Source: Klebsiella pneumoniae (GTDB lineage Bacteria; Pseudomonadota; Gammaproteobacteria; Pseudomonadales; Pseudohongiellaceae). From it: a DNA stretch of 39,566 nt. Every line of letters starts with the position of its first letter. Within the stretch, counting starts at the first letter, position 1. Location of the stretch: assembly GCA_945877175.1 (NCBI GenBank), contig CAMCRC010000018.1, positions 1 through 39,566 on the forward strand, in the 5' to 3' direction. A program made the position numbers and the translations under genes. Under the pieces are notes generated by a model that was not told the DNA's origin, made no database searches, and saw only the letters and a list, made by a program, of their open reading frames with translations. Positions 1 to 7,676 of the stretch are shown here, piece by piece.

Positions 1-73
1 CCTTCCCAGCCCCGCCCCGCAGCGCTTGGCGCCAGCCCTGTGCCACGTCCACATGCACCCGGATGACCGACAT
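1..73 (-). CDS. Possible 5' end of a divergent gene, truncated by the window edge
   Basis: An open frame starts with ATG at position 73 on the minus strand and runs off the window start. It reads about 24 residues beginning MSVIRVHVDVAQGWRQ. The position fits a gene divergent from the downstream phosphodiesterase. No strong Shine-Dalgarno is visible and the fragment is too short to recognise a family, so this may be chance. Confidence 0.22.
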   Translation of the reverse strand, partial: MSVIRVHVDVAQGWRQALRGGAGK

Positions 74-164
74 TCCCGCACCCATCAAGCACCAGCGTCA
101 CACTACCGACACACGTCCCACATAGGATAGGATTCCGCCCACAGCGCCCATCCAAGGAACCCCC

Positions 165-1196
165 ATGAAATTGCGCACCATTCTGCACTCACTCGCCACA
201 GGAGCCCTCGCCATGAGTCTGGCACTCTCCGCCCACGCCCAGTCCACCGGCAAAGTTGTCGTCGCCCACCGCGGTGCCAGCGGCTATCTGCCCGAACACA
301 CGCTGGAGTCCAAGGCCATGGCCTATGCCATGGGCGCTGACTTCATCGAGCAGGACGTAGTGATGACCAGTGACGACCAGTTGATCGTCATCCACGACAT
401 CACGCTGGATCGCACCACCAATGTCGCCGAGAAATTTCCCGGCCGGGCGCGCGCAGACGGTGGCCATTACGCGGTGGATTTCACGCTGGCCGAGATCCAG
501 TCGCTGGATGTGACCGAGGGCTTCAGTGTCGAGAACGGCGTGAAGACGCTGAGCTATCCGCAGCGCTTCCCGATGTTCACGTCCACATTCAAGGTGCACA
601 CGCTGGCGCAGGAGATCGAGCTGATCCAGGGCCTGAATCACTCCACCGGCAAGGACATCGGCATTTACCCCGAGCTCAAATCGCCCGCGTTCCACCTTGC
701 CGAGGGCAAGGACCTCGGCCGCGCGGTGCTCGAGACACTCAAGCAGTACGGCTACACCAGCAAGCAGGACAAGGTATTTGTGCAGACCTTCGAGTTCGAC
801 GAATTGAAGCGCGTGCATGACGAGCTGCAGCCGGCGCTGGGCATCGAGCTGAATCTGGTGATGCTGCTTGACGGCGGCGACGAGAATGCGTGGATGCAGA
901 CTGAAGATGGCGTGAAGCAGATTGCGCAGTACGCCGACGGACTTGGCCCGGAGAAGGGCATGATCATCGACCGCGAATCACCGCGCGGCGCACCACGCAT
1001 CAGTGGCTTGGTGGGCTTTGCCCATGCGGCCGGGCTGCAGGTGCATCCCTACACCTTCCGGCTGGACGCAGGACATGTGCCGCCATTTGCCGAGAGCTTT
1101 GAGGACATGCTGAAGCAGTATTACATCGACGCAGGGGTGGATGGCGTGTTTACCGATTTTCCGGACCGTGCGGTAGCGTATCTGAACTCCCTGTAG
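165..1196 (+). CDS. glpQ: Glycerophosphodiester phosphodiesterase, periplasmic (GlpQ-like)
   Basis: Hydrolyses glycerophosphodiesters, the deacylated phospholipid head groups, to glycerol-3-phosphate and an alcohol. The 343-residue product starts with a cleavable signal peptide (basic MKLR, hydrophobic core, AHAQS cleavage region near residue 26), so it should act in the periplasm. The GDPD signature is clear: HRGASGYLPEHT near residues 35-46, then IEQDVVMTSDDQLIVIHD with the metal-binding E, D and H. YPELK and TDFPDRAV near the C-terminus are also typical. AAGGA lies just upstream of the ATG, which supports this start. No permease gene is adjacent. With the phn-type importer a few kb downstream it gives this end of the window a phosphorus-acquisition flavour, though no shared operon is visible. 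Confidence 0.93.
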   Translation: MKLRTILHSLATGALAMSLALSAHAQSTGKVVVAHRGASGYLPEHTLESKAMAYAMGADFIEQDVVMTSDDQLIVIHDITLDRTTNVAEKFPGRARADGGHYAVDFTLAEIQSLDVTEGFSVENGVKTLSYPQRFPMFTSTFKVHTLAQEIELIQGLNHSTGKDIGIYPELKSPAFHLAEGKDLGRAVLETLKQYGYTSKQDKVFVQTFEFDELKRVHDELQPALGIELNLVMLLDGGDENAWMQTEDGVKQIAQYADGLGPEKGMIIDRESPRGAPRISGLVGFAHAAGLQVHPYTFRLDAGHVPPFAESFEDMLKQYYIDAGVDGVFTDFPDRAVAYLNSL

Positions 1197-1208
1197 GGGT
1201 GAACCATG

Positions 1209-1414
1209 GTGGGAGCGTACCCGAGGGCATAAAGGCCTTGCCCGCGAACATCACTCTGCGATTGGTCGGCTGCCGGGGGCGTGGATTGCAGACACGCTGC
1301 AAGTACGTCCCTGTATGCTCGTCGCCCGCCATCCCTGGCGGGCGACGGGCTGCAAACCACGCCCCCGGGAACCGACTACGCGTTCTGTGCCACGCCCGCA
1401 AAGCCCGCTCCCAC
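1209..1414. repeat. Nested palindromic element, family 1, copy 1
   Basis: A 54-bp core (1294-1347) contains an 11-bp perfect stem, GTCGCCCGCCA (1321-1331) with TGGCGGGCGAC (1336-1346). It is bracketed by 20-nt arms 1272-1291 and 1350-1369 that are reverse complements at 18 of 20 positions. Outside lie degenerate inverted REP-like sequences: GTGGGAGCG at 1209-1217 with CTTGCCCGCGAAC ending at 1249, and 1394-1414 in the opposite orientation. The same core recurs inverted at 1557-1610. No gene is supported here; the ORFs across it are not protein-like. Confidence 0.8.
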
Positions 1415-1502
1415 GTTGGCCCGCACCCACCGCGACCAGCAGATCCCAACGCACCTCCTCTGCTCCCGCTTGGGGCGACCAGCAAAGCCCGCCGGCGCGG
1501 GT

Positions 1503-1665
1503 GTTCGGGGTTACCCACTGCACGAGGATGGAGGGTGGGGTGACGCTGTTCAGGACCGTCGCCCGCCAGGGATGGCGGGCGCCGAGCGTACAAGGACGTA
1601 TTTACAGCGTGTCCTGAACAGCGTCACCCCGCCCTCCATCCGTGACCCAGCGAGCAACCCCGAAC
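1503..1665. repeat. Nested palindromic element, family 1, copy 2 (inverted)
   Basis: The 54-bp core lies on the minus strand at 1557-1610 and matches copy 1 at 49 of 54 positions. It is bracketed by 31-nt arms 1526-1556 and 1611-1641, reverse complements at 30 of 31 positions, whose sequence is unrelated to the arms of copy 1. The pairing resumes further out as GTTCGGGGTT (1503-1512) with AACCCCGAAC (1656-1665). The transcript or single strand could fold into one hairpin of about 160 nt. Its place upstream of deaD could affect readthrough or the helicase leader. Confidence 0.8.
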
Positions 1666-1710
1666 CCCCACGCCCACAGTCTTCGCTAGGCGCGGCAAGC
1701 CCTTCTGGCT

Positions 1711-1716
1711 TATAAT
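1711..1716 (+). promoter_or_regulatory. Candidate -10 element of the deaD promoter
   Basis: TATAAT lies 95 bp before the deaD ATG. No convincing -35 hexamer is visible at 16-18 bp spacing, so the call rests on the perfect -10 alone. If used, it gives an approximately 85-nt 5' leader; long leaders are common on cold-shock helicase genes. Confidence 0.35.
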
Positions 1717-1810
1717 CGCCGCCCGTTTGAATTTGCAGCTGTTTTCCGCATTCAGTTTCAGTCGTCAGTGCAATCTCTTCTCAATCGAACCACCAGTACA
1801 AGGCCCGATA

Positions 1811-4450
1811 ATGTCATCCAGTACCCGTCCGGAACTCAGCTTCGCTGAGCTCGATCTGCCCCAATTCCTGCAGGACACCCTGAGCAAGGTGGGCTATGAA
1901 AAGCCTTCGCCGATCCAGCAAGCCACGATTCCCGTGCTGCTCCAGGGCAAAGACGTCGTCGGCATGGCACAGACGGGCACCGGCAAGACCGCCGCGTTTG
2001 CATTGCCGATTCTGGCGAAAATCGATCTGACCCAGTCACGCACTCAGGCGCTGGTGCTGTGCCCCACGCGGGAACTGGCCATTCAGGTAGCCGAAGCGTT
2101 CCAGACCTATGCCGCCGGCATGCGCGGGTTTCACGTGCTGCCGATCTATGGCGGGCAGGAGATGGGCCGGCAGCTGACGGGTCTGCGTCGTGGCGCACAC
2201 GTCGTCGTGGGCACGCCGGGCCGTCTGCTGGACCACCTCAATCGCAAGACGATTGACCTGAGCCAGCTCAACACCCTGGTGCTGGACGAAGCCGACGAAA
2301 TGCTGCGCATGGGCTTCATCGACGACGTCGAAGCCATCCTCGAGAACACGCCCAAGACGCGACAAGTGGCCCTGTTCTCCGCCACCATGCCCGCCCCGAT
2401 CCGCGCCGTCGCCGAGAAATACCTGACCGATCCGCAGGAAATCCGCATCCAGAGCGCCATCTCCACCAACGAAGACATCGAACAGTTCTACTGGCTGGTG
2501 CAAGGCACCAGCAAGCTGGACGCGCTGACGCGCATTCTGGAAGTGGAAGAGTTTGATGCCATGCTGATCTTCGTGCGCACCAAGACCAGCACCGTCGATC
2601 TGGCGGAAAAACTCAGCGCCCGTGGCTTCGCCGCGTCGCCGCTCAATGGCGACATGAACCAGGCCATCCGCACCCGCACCGTCGAGCAGATCAAGAACGG
2701 CCAGTTGGATATTCTGGTGGCTACCGATGTGGCGGCCCGTGGCTTGGACGTGGATCGTCTGAGCCATGTGATGAACTACGACATTCCCTACGATGACGAA
2801 GCCTATGTGCACCGCATCGGCCGCACCGGGCGTGCCGGCCGCAGTGGCAAGGCGATTCTGTTCGTGGCGCCGCGGGAGCGTCGCCTGCTGCAGTCCATCG
2901 AGAAAACCACGCGCAAGAAGATCACTCAGATGGAGCTGCCCACCCGCGGCGAGCTGATCGAGAAACGCAGCAACGCGTTCAAGGAAGGCATTGCCGACAC
3001 CATCCGCGACGGCAAGCTGGACTTCTTCCACAAGCTGGTGTCAGACCTGGTGCGCGAGCACGAGTGCACCCCCGAGCACGTGGCAGCGGCCATGGCGTAT
3101 CTGCTGCAGAAAGACCGTCCGCTGGAGCCTGCCACTGGCGGCGACATGCCCCGCAGCGACCGCGAAGGCTTCTCCTATGGCGAGCCCCGTGGCCGCAGCG
3201 AGAGCACCCCACGCCGTCCACGTGAAGAATCCGCGCCACGGGCAGAGCGTCCTGCCTACCCGGCAGAGACCCGTGCGCCTGCGCCGCGCCCTGAACGTGC
3301 CCCACGTCCCGCAGCACCACCGGTGGACGATGAGTTCGAAGACGATCTGCGTCCCGCCAAGCGCAGCAACGCCGAGCGCGTGCCCACCGACACGCTGTTC
3401 GAGCAGATTCTTGCCGAGGAAGTGCCGGAATTCGAAGAGCGTCCCCGCCGTGCGCCGCGTGAAGAGCGCGAGCCGCGCGAGCATGTGCAGCGCCACAATC
3501 CCGCGGAAGATGGCAAGGCCAGACCGCTGCGCGATTATCCGGACATCAGCATGGAACGCTTCCGCATTCACGTCGGCCACAAGGACGGTGTGACGCCACG
3601 GGAAGTGCTGGGCGCCATTGCCAATGAAGCCGAGATCGAAGGCCGCTACATCGGCCACATCCGCATCTATGACGATTACTCCACCGTCGACCTGCCCAGC
3701 GGCATGCCAAAGGAAGTGATGCAGATTCTGCAGAAGACTCACGTGTGCAGAAAGCCTCTGATGATCGAGCCGGTGACGAAGCCCTTCGCTGCGCTGGGCC
3801 ACTACGCCCGCGATGCGGCTGCAGCGCCGAAGCCCTCTTATGAAAAGCCGGCCTATGACAAGCCTGCTTACGAGAAACCCGCGTTCAAGAAAGAAGGCTT
3901 CAAGAAGGAAGGATTCAAGAGGGACGGATTCGAGAAGCCTGCATTCCGAAAAGACGGCTTTGAAAAACCTGCATTCAAGAAGGATGGTTTCGAGAAGCCT
4001 GCGTTCAAGAAAGAGGGTTTCAAGAAGGACGGCTTCAGCAAGCCCGCGTTCAACAAGGACGGCGCCAAGCCGGAAGGATTTGTGAAGCCCGCGTTCAAGA
4101 AGGACGGTTTCGAAAAACCTGCTTTCAAGAAAGAGGGCTTTGAAAAACCAGCCTTCAAGAAGGATGGCTTCAAGAAGCCTGCCTTCCGAAAGGACGGCGA
4201 TACCAAGCCTGCATTCCACAATGTGGAGAGCAAGGACATCACCCGCGAAGTGCTTGAGCGTTTCCCCGATCTGGAAGCGCCCGGCATCCGCAAGGTGCCG
4301 CGTCCGGTGCTGAAGGCCAACCCGGATGCCGTTGGTGGCGACAAGCCCGTGCGCGTGAAGGCCCCCGGTGCCAAGGTCAAGCCCAAGAGCAAGCGCGTCG
4401 ACAAGGACAAAGGCAAGCGCCGCACGCCGATCCCGCCAAAAGCGGAGTGA
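1811..4450 (+). CDS. deaD: DEAD-box ATP-dependent RNA helicase, DeaD/CsdA type, with KPAF repeat tail
   Basis: Unwinds RNA duplexes in ribosome assembly and cold adaptation. From the ATG at 1811 the product is 879 residues, much longer than the roughly 600 usual for the family. Motifs in order: Q motif GYEKPSPIQQ (28-37), Walker A AQTGTGKT (53-60), PTREL (85-89), TPGR (135-138), DEAD (159-162), SAT (190-192), then HRIGRTGRAGR in the second RecA lobe. A Pro/Arg/Glu-rich linker leads to a DbpA-like RNA-binding domain at about residues 580-655 (ERFRIHVGHKDG to CRKPLMIEP). Residues about 676-800 are a basic, Phe-rich low-complexity tract with ten KPAF units and many KKDGF or KKEGF pentapeptides. 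The C-terminus is Lys/Arg-rich. The tail probably adds RNA affinity or drives condensate formation; that is inference. Confidence 0.95.
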   Translation: MSSSTRPELSFAELDLPQFLQDTLSKVGYEKPSPIQQATIPVLLQGKDVVGMAQTGTGKTAAFALPILAKIDLTQSRTQALVLCPTRELAIQVAEAFQTYAAGMRGFHVLPIYGGQEMGRQLTGLRRGAHVVVGTPGRLLDHLNRKTIDLSQLNTLVLDEADEMLRMGFIDDVEAILENTPKTRQVALFSATMPAPIRAVAEKYLTDPQEIRIQSAISTNEDIEQFYWLVQGTSKLDALTRILEVEEFDAMLIFVRTKTSTVDLAEKLSARGFAASPLNGDMNQAIRTRTVEQIKNGQLDILVATDVAARGLDVDRLSHVMNYDIPYDDEAYVHRIGRTGRAGRSGKAILFVAPRERRLLQSIEKTTRKKITQMELPTRGELIEKRSNAFKEGIADTIRDGKLDFFHKLVSDLVREHECTPEHVAAAMAYLLQKDRPLEPATGGDMPRSDREGFSYGEPRGRSESTPRRPREESAPRAERPAYPAETRAPAPRPERAPRPAAPPVDDEFEDDLRPAKRSNAERVPTDTLFEQILAEEVPEFEERPRRAPREEREPREHVQRHNPAEDGKARPLRDYPDISMERFRIHVGHKDGVTPREVLGAIANEAEIEGRYIGHIRIYDDYSTVDLPSGMPKEVMQILQKTHVCRKPLMIEPVTKPFAALGHYARDAAAAPKPSYEKPAYDKPAYEKPAFKKEGFKKEGFKRDGFEKPAFRKDGFEKPAFKKDGFEKPAFKKEGFKKDGFSKPAFNKDGAKPEGFVKPAFKKDGFEKPAFKKEGFEKPAFKKDGFKKPAFRKDGDTKPAFHNVESKDITREVLERFPDLEAPGIRKVPRPVLKANPDAVGGDKPVRVKAPGAKVKPKSKRVDKDKGKRRTPIPPKAE

Positions 4451-4498
4451 TCTGCTGCCCGCGTCTGTGAGTGGGTATTTTGTGGGAGCGGGCTCTGT

Positions 4499-4726
4499 GT
4501 GGGAGCGGGCCCTGCCCGCGAACAGTCAACAGGTTTGAACGGCCCCGGCCACCCGCCCTCCCGTGCTGCGGCTGACCCGCACCCATCCCGGGTGCCCTCA
4601 CATCGCCAGGAGCCACGGTCTCCTGGCTTGCTCGGTGCGGGTCTTTTATGCCGCTGCACGGGAGGGCGGATGCCCGGGGCCTGGATGGGTGCCAGCGAAG
4701 AGTTCGCGGGCAGGGCCCGCTCCCAC
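4499..4726 (-). repeat. Nested palindromic element, family 2, copy A
   Basis: Outer 25-bp REP-like arms 4499-4523 and 4702-4726 are perfect reverse complements. Inner arms 4541-4565 and 4657-4681 match at 23 of 25. The core between them, read on the minus strand, begins AGCGGCATAAAAGACCCGCA and ends near GTGCGGGTCAGCCGCAG. It holds an 8-bp stem GCCAGGAG/CTCCTGGC (positions about 4605-4627) with loop ACCGTGG. The same core, on the plus strand, is at 33779-33938. An extra REP half lies at 4482-4495 and degenerate repeats run on to about 4760. The 386-bp gap between deaD and phnD holds only this element and a short promoter region. Confidence 0.82.
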
Positions 4727-4836
4727 ACAGGGCCCGCTCGCACACAGGTCCCTCTCCCACAGTCAGCTCCCACTTCCCGCGCCATTCCCCTATACTCCGG
4801 CCACAACATGACTCCGGAATGGCACAGGTTCACCCC

Positions 4837-5790
4837 ATGACGACAGCCCACACGCCCGCCGCGCTGCTACTGGCCGCCCTCTGCGCCATGGCAGGCACCG
4901 CCCAGGCGCAGCTCTCGCCCCGCTATCAGGACGCGAACCAGGACCTGGTGGCCGACACGCCCACCGAGCCCGAGCGCTGGCGCGACCCGAACATCCTCAT
5001 CTTTGCCTACACGCCCGTGGAAGACCCGGCCATGTATTCGAAAGTGTGGGACGAGTTCATCGCCCATCTGGAAGCCGCCACGGGCAAGGACGTGCGCTTC
5101 TTCCCCGTGCAGTCCAATGCCGCGCAGCTGGAAGCCATGCGTGCGGGGCGGCTGCATGTGGCCGGCTTCAACACCGGTTCTACGCCGATCGCCGTGAATT
5201 GTGTCGGCTTCGTGCCATTCGCGATGATGTCGGCCAAAGACGGCAGCTACGGTTACCAGATGGAGATACTCACCTGGCCGGGCAGCGGCATAAACGCCAT
5301 CCCCGACCTCAAGGGCCGTACCTTGGCATTCACCGCACCCACGTCCAATTCCGGCTTCAAGGCCCCGTCCACGCTGCTGGAGACCGAGTTCGGGTTCGCG
5401 GCCGACCGTGACTACAAGACCGCCTTCTCGGGCAGCCACGACAATTCGATTCTGGGCGTGGTGAACCGCGACTACGATGCCGCCGCCATCGCGAACGAAG
5501 TGCTGCACCGCATGGTGGCGCGGGATGTGGTGAGCGCCGATCAGTACATCAGCCTGTACAAGTCCGACTCGTTCCCCACCACTGGCTACGGCGTCGCCCA
5601 CGACCTGCATCCTGAGCTGGCAGAGAAGATCCGCACGGCGTTCTTCAGCTTCGACTGGGAAGGCACGGCGCTGCAGGCCGAATTCCGCGACGCGGCCATG
5701 GAGCAGTTTCTGCCCATCAATTATCAGGAACACTGGGGCGTGGTGCGCACGATTGATGAAGCTACCAACACAATCTACAACTGTGATTGA
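4837..5790 (+). CDS. phnD: Phosphonate/phosphite ABC transporter substrate-binding protein, PhnD family
   Basis: Binds a phosphorus oxyanion or phosphonate in the periplasm and delivers it to the PhnE permeases. The 317-residue product has a signal peptide ending near AGTAQAQ. Family features include the SKVWDEFIAHLEAATGKDVRF block, the QLEAMRAGRLHVAGFNTG segment, and FSGSHDNSILGVVNRDYDAA where the ligand-binding Ser/His residues usually sit. I chose the ATG at 4837 because the signal peptide begins there; an in-frame ATG at 4819 and the longer open frame back to 4648 would translate repeat DNA. A TATACT at 4791-4796 could be the -10. It heads a four-gene set with phnC and two phnE genes. Whether the ligand is phosphonate, phosphite or phosphate cannot be read from sequence. 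Confidence 0.92.
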   Translation: MTTAHTPAALLLAALCAMAGTAQAQLSPRYQDANQDLVADTPTEPERWRDPNILIFAYTPVEDPAMYSKVWDEFIAHLEAATGKDVRFFPVQSNAAQLEAMRAGRLHVAGFNTGSTPIAVNCVGFVPFAMMSAKDGSYGYQMEILTWPGSGINAIPDLKGRTLAFTAPTSNSGFKAPSTLLETEFGFAADRDYKTAFSGSHDNSILGVVNRDYDAAAIANEVLHRMVARDVVSADQYISLYKSDSFPTTGYGVAHDLHPELAEKIRTAFFSFDWEGTALQAEFRDAAMEQFLPINYQEHWGVVRTIDEATNTIYNCD

Positions 5791-5794
5791 CTGG

Positions 5795-5818
5795 GTTCGC
5801 GGGCAAGCCCGCTCCCAC
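5795..5818 (-). repeat. REP palindrome between phnD and phnC
   Basis: A single minus-orientation REP (GTTCGCGGGCAAGCCCGCTC followed by CCAC) starts 4 bp after the phnD stop and ends 14 bp before the phnC ATG. In mRNA it forms a GCGGGCnnGCCCGC hairpin that could stabilise the phnD message or reduce expression of the downstream ATPase. Confidence 0.85.
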
Positions 5819-5832
5819 TAGAGAGATTTTGC

Positions 5833-6657
5833 ATGCTGACCATCACCGCCCTCACCAAACGCTACGACACCGGCGACCTGGCCCTCGACAACGTCACCCT
5901 GACCGTGCCCGCTGGCCAGGTGCTGGCGCTGATCGGCCCCTCGGGCGCCGGCAAGAGCACGTTGATTCGCTGCGTCAACCGCCTGGTGGAGCCCACCTCC
6001 GGCAGCATTCAGCTCGACGGCAAGGACATCACCCGTGTGCGCGGCAAGGCCCTGCGGGAAGCGCGCCGGCAGATCGGCATGATCTTCCAGAGCCACGCGC
6101 TGGTGGAACGCTTGTCCGTGATGGAGAACGTGCTCTCTGGCCGGCTTGCCTACATCGGCTTCTGGCGCAGTTACTTCCGCCGCTTCCCCGAGAGCGACAT
6201 CCGCCAGGCCTTCACGCTGCTGGAACGGGTGGGTCTGGACACCATGATCGACAAGCGCGGCGACGCCCTGTCCGGCGGCCAGAAGCAGCGCGTCGGCATT
6301 GCCCGCGCACTGATTCAGAACCCCAAGCTGCTGCTGGTGGACGAGCCCACCGCCAGCCTCGATCCGAAGACGTCGCGGCAGATCATGCGCCTGATCTGCG
6401 AGCTGTGTGCCGAGCAGAACCTGGCCACCATCATCAATATCCACGATGTGGCGCTGGCCCAGCAGTTCGTGCACCGCGTGGTGGGCCTGCGTGCCGGCGC
6501 CGTGGTGTATGACGGCCCGCCCGAGGGCCTGACCCCCGACATTCTCACCACCATCTACGGCGAAGAGGACTGGACAGCCACGCAGAAGCACGACGATGAC
6601 GCCCCGCAGGACGGCGTGCGCGACATGGCCGCTGCCGTGCTCGGAGGACATCCGTGA
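5833..6657 (+). CDS. phnC: Phosphonate/phosphite ABC transporter ATP-binding protein, PhnC family
   Basis: Cytoplasmic ATPase that powers uptake with two PhnE permeases. In the 274-residue product Walker A is GPSGAGKST (35-43), the Q loop is at Gln86 (IFQSH), the ABC signature LSGGQKQR starts at 146, Walker B is LLLVDE (166-171), and the H-loop His is in [26 protein letters not shown]-type sequence after the Q loop ([18 protein letters not shown]) is typical of PhnC. AGAGAG precedes the ATG. The last codons overlap the GTG of the first phnE by 4 bp, indicating translational coupling. The 3' end carries a short extension after the usual C-terminus ([14 protein letters not shown]). Confidence 0.95.
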   Translation: MLTITALTKRYDTGDLALDNVTLTVPAGQVLALIGPSGAGKSTLIRCVNRLVEPTSGSIQLDGKDITRVRGKALREARRQIGMIFQSHALVERLSVMENVLSGRLAYIGFWRSYFRRFPESDIRQAFTLLERVGLDTMIDKRGDALSGGQKQRVGIARALIQNPKLLLVDEPTASLDPKTSRQIMRLICELCAEQNLATIINIHDVALAQQFVHRVVGLRAGAVVYDGPPEGLTPDILTTIYGEEDWTATQKHDDDAPQDGVRDMAAAVLGGHP

Positions 6658-7514
6658 GCGGCGTTTCCGCCAACGCGGTCAAGAATGGTGCGCCGCAGGT
6701 GGACCCGCTGCGTCTGGCCGCCGCAAAGAAAGGACACTGGCGCCCCCTGCCCATGATCAGCAGCAAGGCGCTGCGCTGGGGCATCAATGGCGCCGCGCTG
6801 GTGTATCTGGTGCTGGTGTATTACAGCGTGGACATCAACTGGGCGCGGGTGGCCCAGGGCATGGACCGCGCGCTGAATTTCGTGGGTTCGTTCTTCACGC
6901 CCGACTTCGTGACTCGGGGCGGAGAGATTGCCGTGGGCCTGCGGGAAAGCCTGACGATGGCCTTCGTGGCCACCGTGCTGGGCATCGCGCTGGCCATTCC
7001 CGTCGGCCTGGGCGCCGCCCGCAATATCGCGCCGCGCCCCGTGTATTTCTTTTGCCGCGGCATCATCGCGGTGTCGCGCACGTTTCAGGAAATCATCATC
7101 GCCATTCTGTTCGTGGCCATGTTCGGCTTCGGGCCACTGGCCGGGGTGTTCACGCTGGCGTTTGCCACCATCGGCTTCATGGCCAAGCTGCTGGCCGAAG
7201 ACATCGAGGACGCGCAGCGCGAGCCAATGGAAGCCATTCGCGCCACGGGCGCGAGCTGGGTGCAATGGATTGCCTATGCCGTGCAGCCCCAGGTCATGCC
7301 GCGGCTGATCGGCCTGTCGCTGTACCGCCTGGACATCAACTTCCGCGAGTCGGCCGTCATCGGCATCGTCGGCGCGGGAGGCATCGGCGCCACGTTGAAC
7401 ACCTCGATAAGCCGCTACGACTACGACACGTCGGCCGCGGTGCTGCTGCTGATCATCGGCATCGTGCTGATGAGTGAGTACCTAAGCGGCTATGTGCGGA
7501 GGTGGACGGCATGA
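6654..7514 (+). CDS. phnE: Phosphonate/phosphite ABC transporter permease PhnE (first)
   Basis: Inner-membrane channel subunit. The 286-residue product starts at a GTG overlapping the phnC stop by 4 bp, preceded by CGGAGGACAT as ribosome-binding site. A short cytoplasmic N-terminus (about 38 residues) is followed by several hydrophobic segments. The EAA-type coupling-helix loop to PhnC is in [18 protein letters not shown], followed by the characteristic [16 protein letters not shown] segment. The second permease downstream shares the same architecture, so the transporter probably uses a PhnE1/PhnE2 heterodimer, as in many phn and ptx loci. No C-P lyase or phosphite dehydrogenase gene is nearby. 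Confidence 0.93.
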   Translation: MSGVSANAVKNGAPQVDPLRLAAAKKGHWRPLPMISSKALRWGINGAALVYLVLVYYSVDINWARVAQGMDRALNFVGSFFTPDFVTRGGEIAVGLRESLTMAFVATVLGIALAIPVGLGAARNIAPRPVYFFCRGIIAVSRTFQEIIIAILFVAMFGFGPLAGVFTLAFATIGFMAKLLAEDIEDAQREPMEAIRATGASWVQWIAYAVQPQVMPRLIGLSLYRLDINFRESAVIGIVGAGGIGATLNTSISRYDYDTSAAVLLLIIGIVLMSEYLSGYVRRWTA

Positions 7515-7639
7515 GTACGCCTTCTTTGGGAGCAGAGACTGTGGCAGCTGACTTTGTGGGAGCGGGCTTGGTGGGAGCGGGCTTGCCCGCGAACAATAGC
7601 GCTTTTGTAGGAGCGGGCCTGCCCGCGAACAAATCATGA
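7511..7639 (+). CDS. 42-codon REP-derived coupling ORF between the two phnE genes
   Basis: An ATG at 7511 overlaps the first phnE stop (ATGA) and opens a 42-residue frame beginning [15 protein letters not shown]. Most of the rest is translated REP sequence (VGAGLPAN units). It stops at TGA 7637-7639, which overlaps the ATG of the second phnE (7636) as ATGA. Inference: ATG 7511 was the original start of the second phnE, and REP insertion shifted the frame, leaving a leader ORF that passes ribosomes to the downstream start. The peptide itself probably has no function. The two ATGA overlaps are directly visible; their use is not proven. Confidence 0.5.
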   Translation: MSTPSLGAETVAADFVGAGLVGAGLPANNSAFVGAGLPANKS

Positions 7640-7676
7640 GTGAACCAGGAAAGTTCGCGGGCAGGCCCGCTCCTAC
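7556..7676. repeat. REP cluster at the phnE1-phnE2 junction
   Basis: A truncated REP (7556-7569) is followed by full copies at 7571-7594 and 7607-7630 and an opposite-strand copy at 7653-7676. The last two are perfect 24-bp reverse complements of each other, including a GTAGGAG variant, while the neighbouring copy reads GTGGGAG. The ATG of the second phnE (7636) lies in the 22-nt loop between the matched pair. Confidence 0.88.

Noticed and set aside
1199-1715. Several 80-147 codon frames between glpQ and deaD
   Set aside because: They translate the palindromic element and REPs (for example ARRPPSLAGDG), overlap in several frames and have no ribosome-binding sites.
4648-4836. A longer phnD start that would add 63 residues
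   Set aside because: The extra residues come from repeat DNA, and the signal peptide starts at 4837 (or 4819).
3041-4851. Long minus-strand frames (392 and 327 codons) opposite the deaD tail
   Set aside because: They are the complement of the KPAF repeat, giving LFL- or SKPSFLN-type repeats. No start signal or family match.
7511-7639. The 42-residue peptide as a functional microprotein
   Set aside because: Its sequence is mostly translated REP. The stop-start arrangement is of interest but no peptide function is supported.
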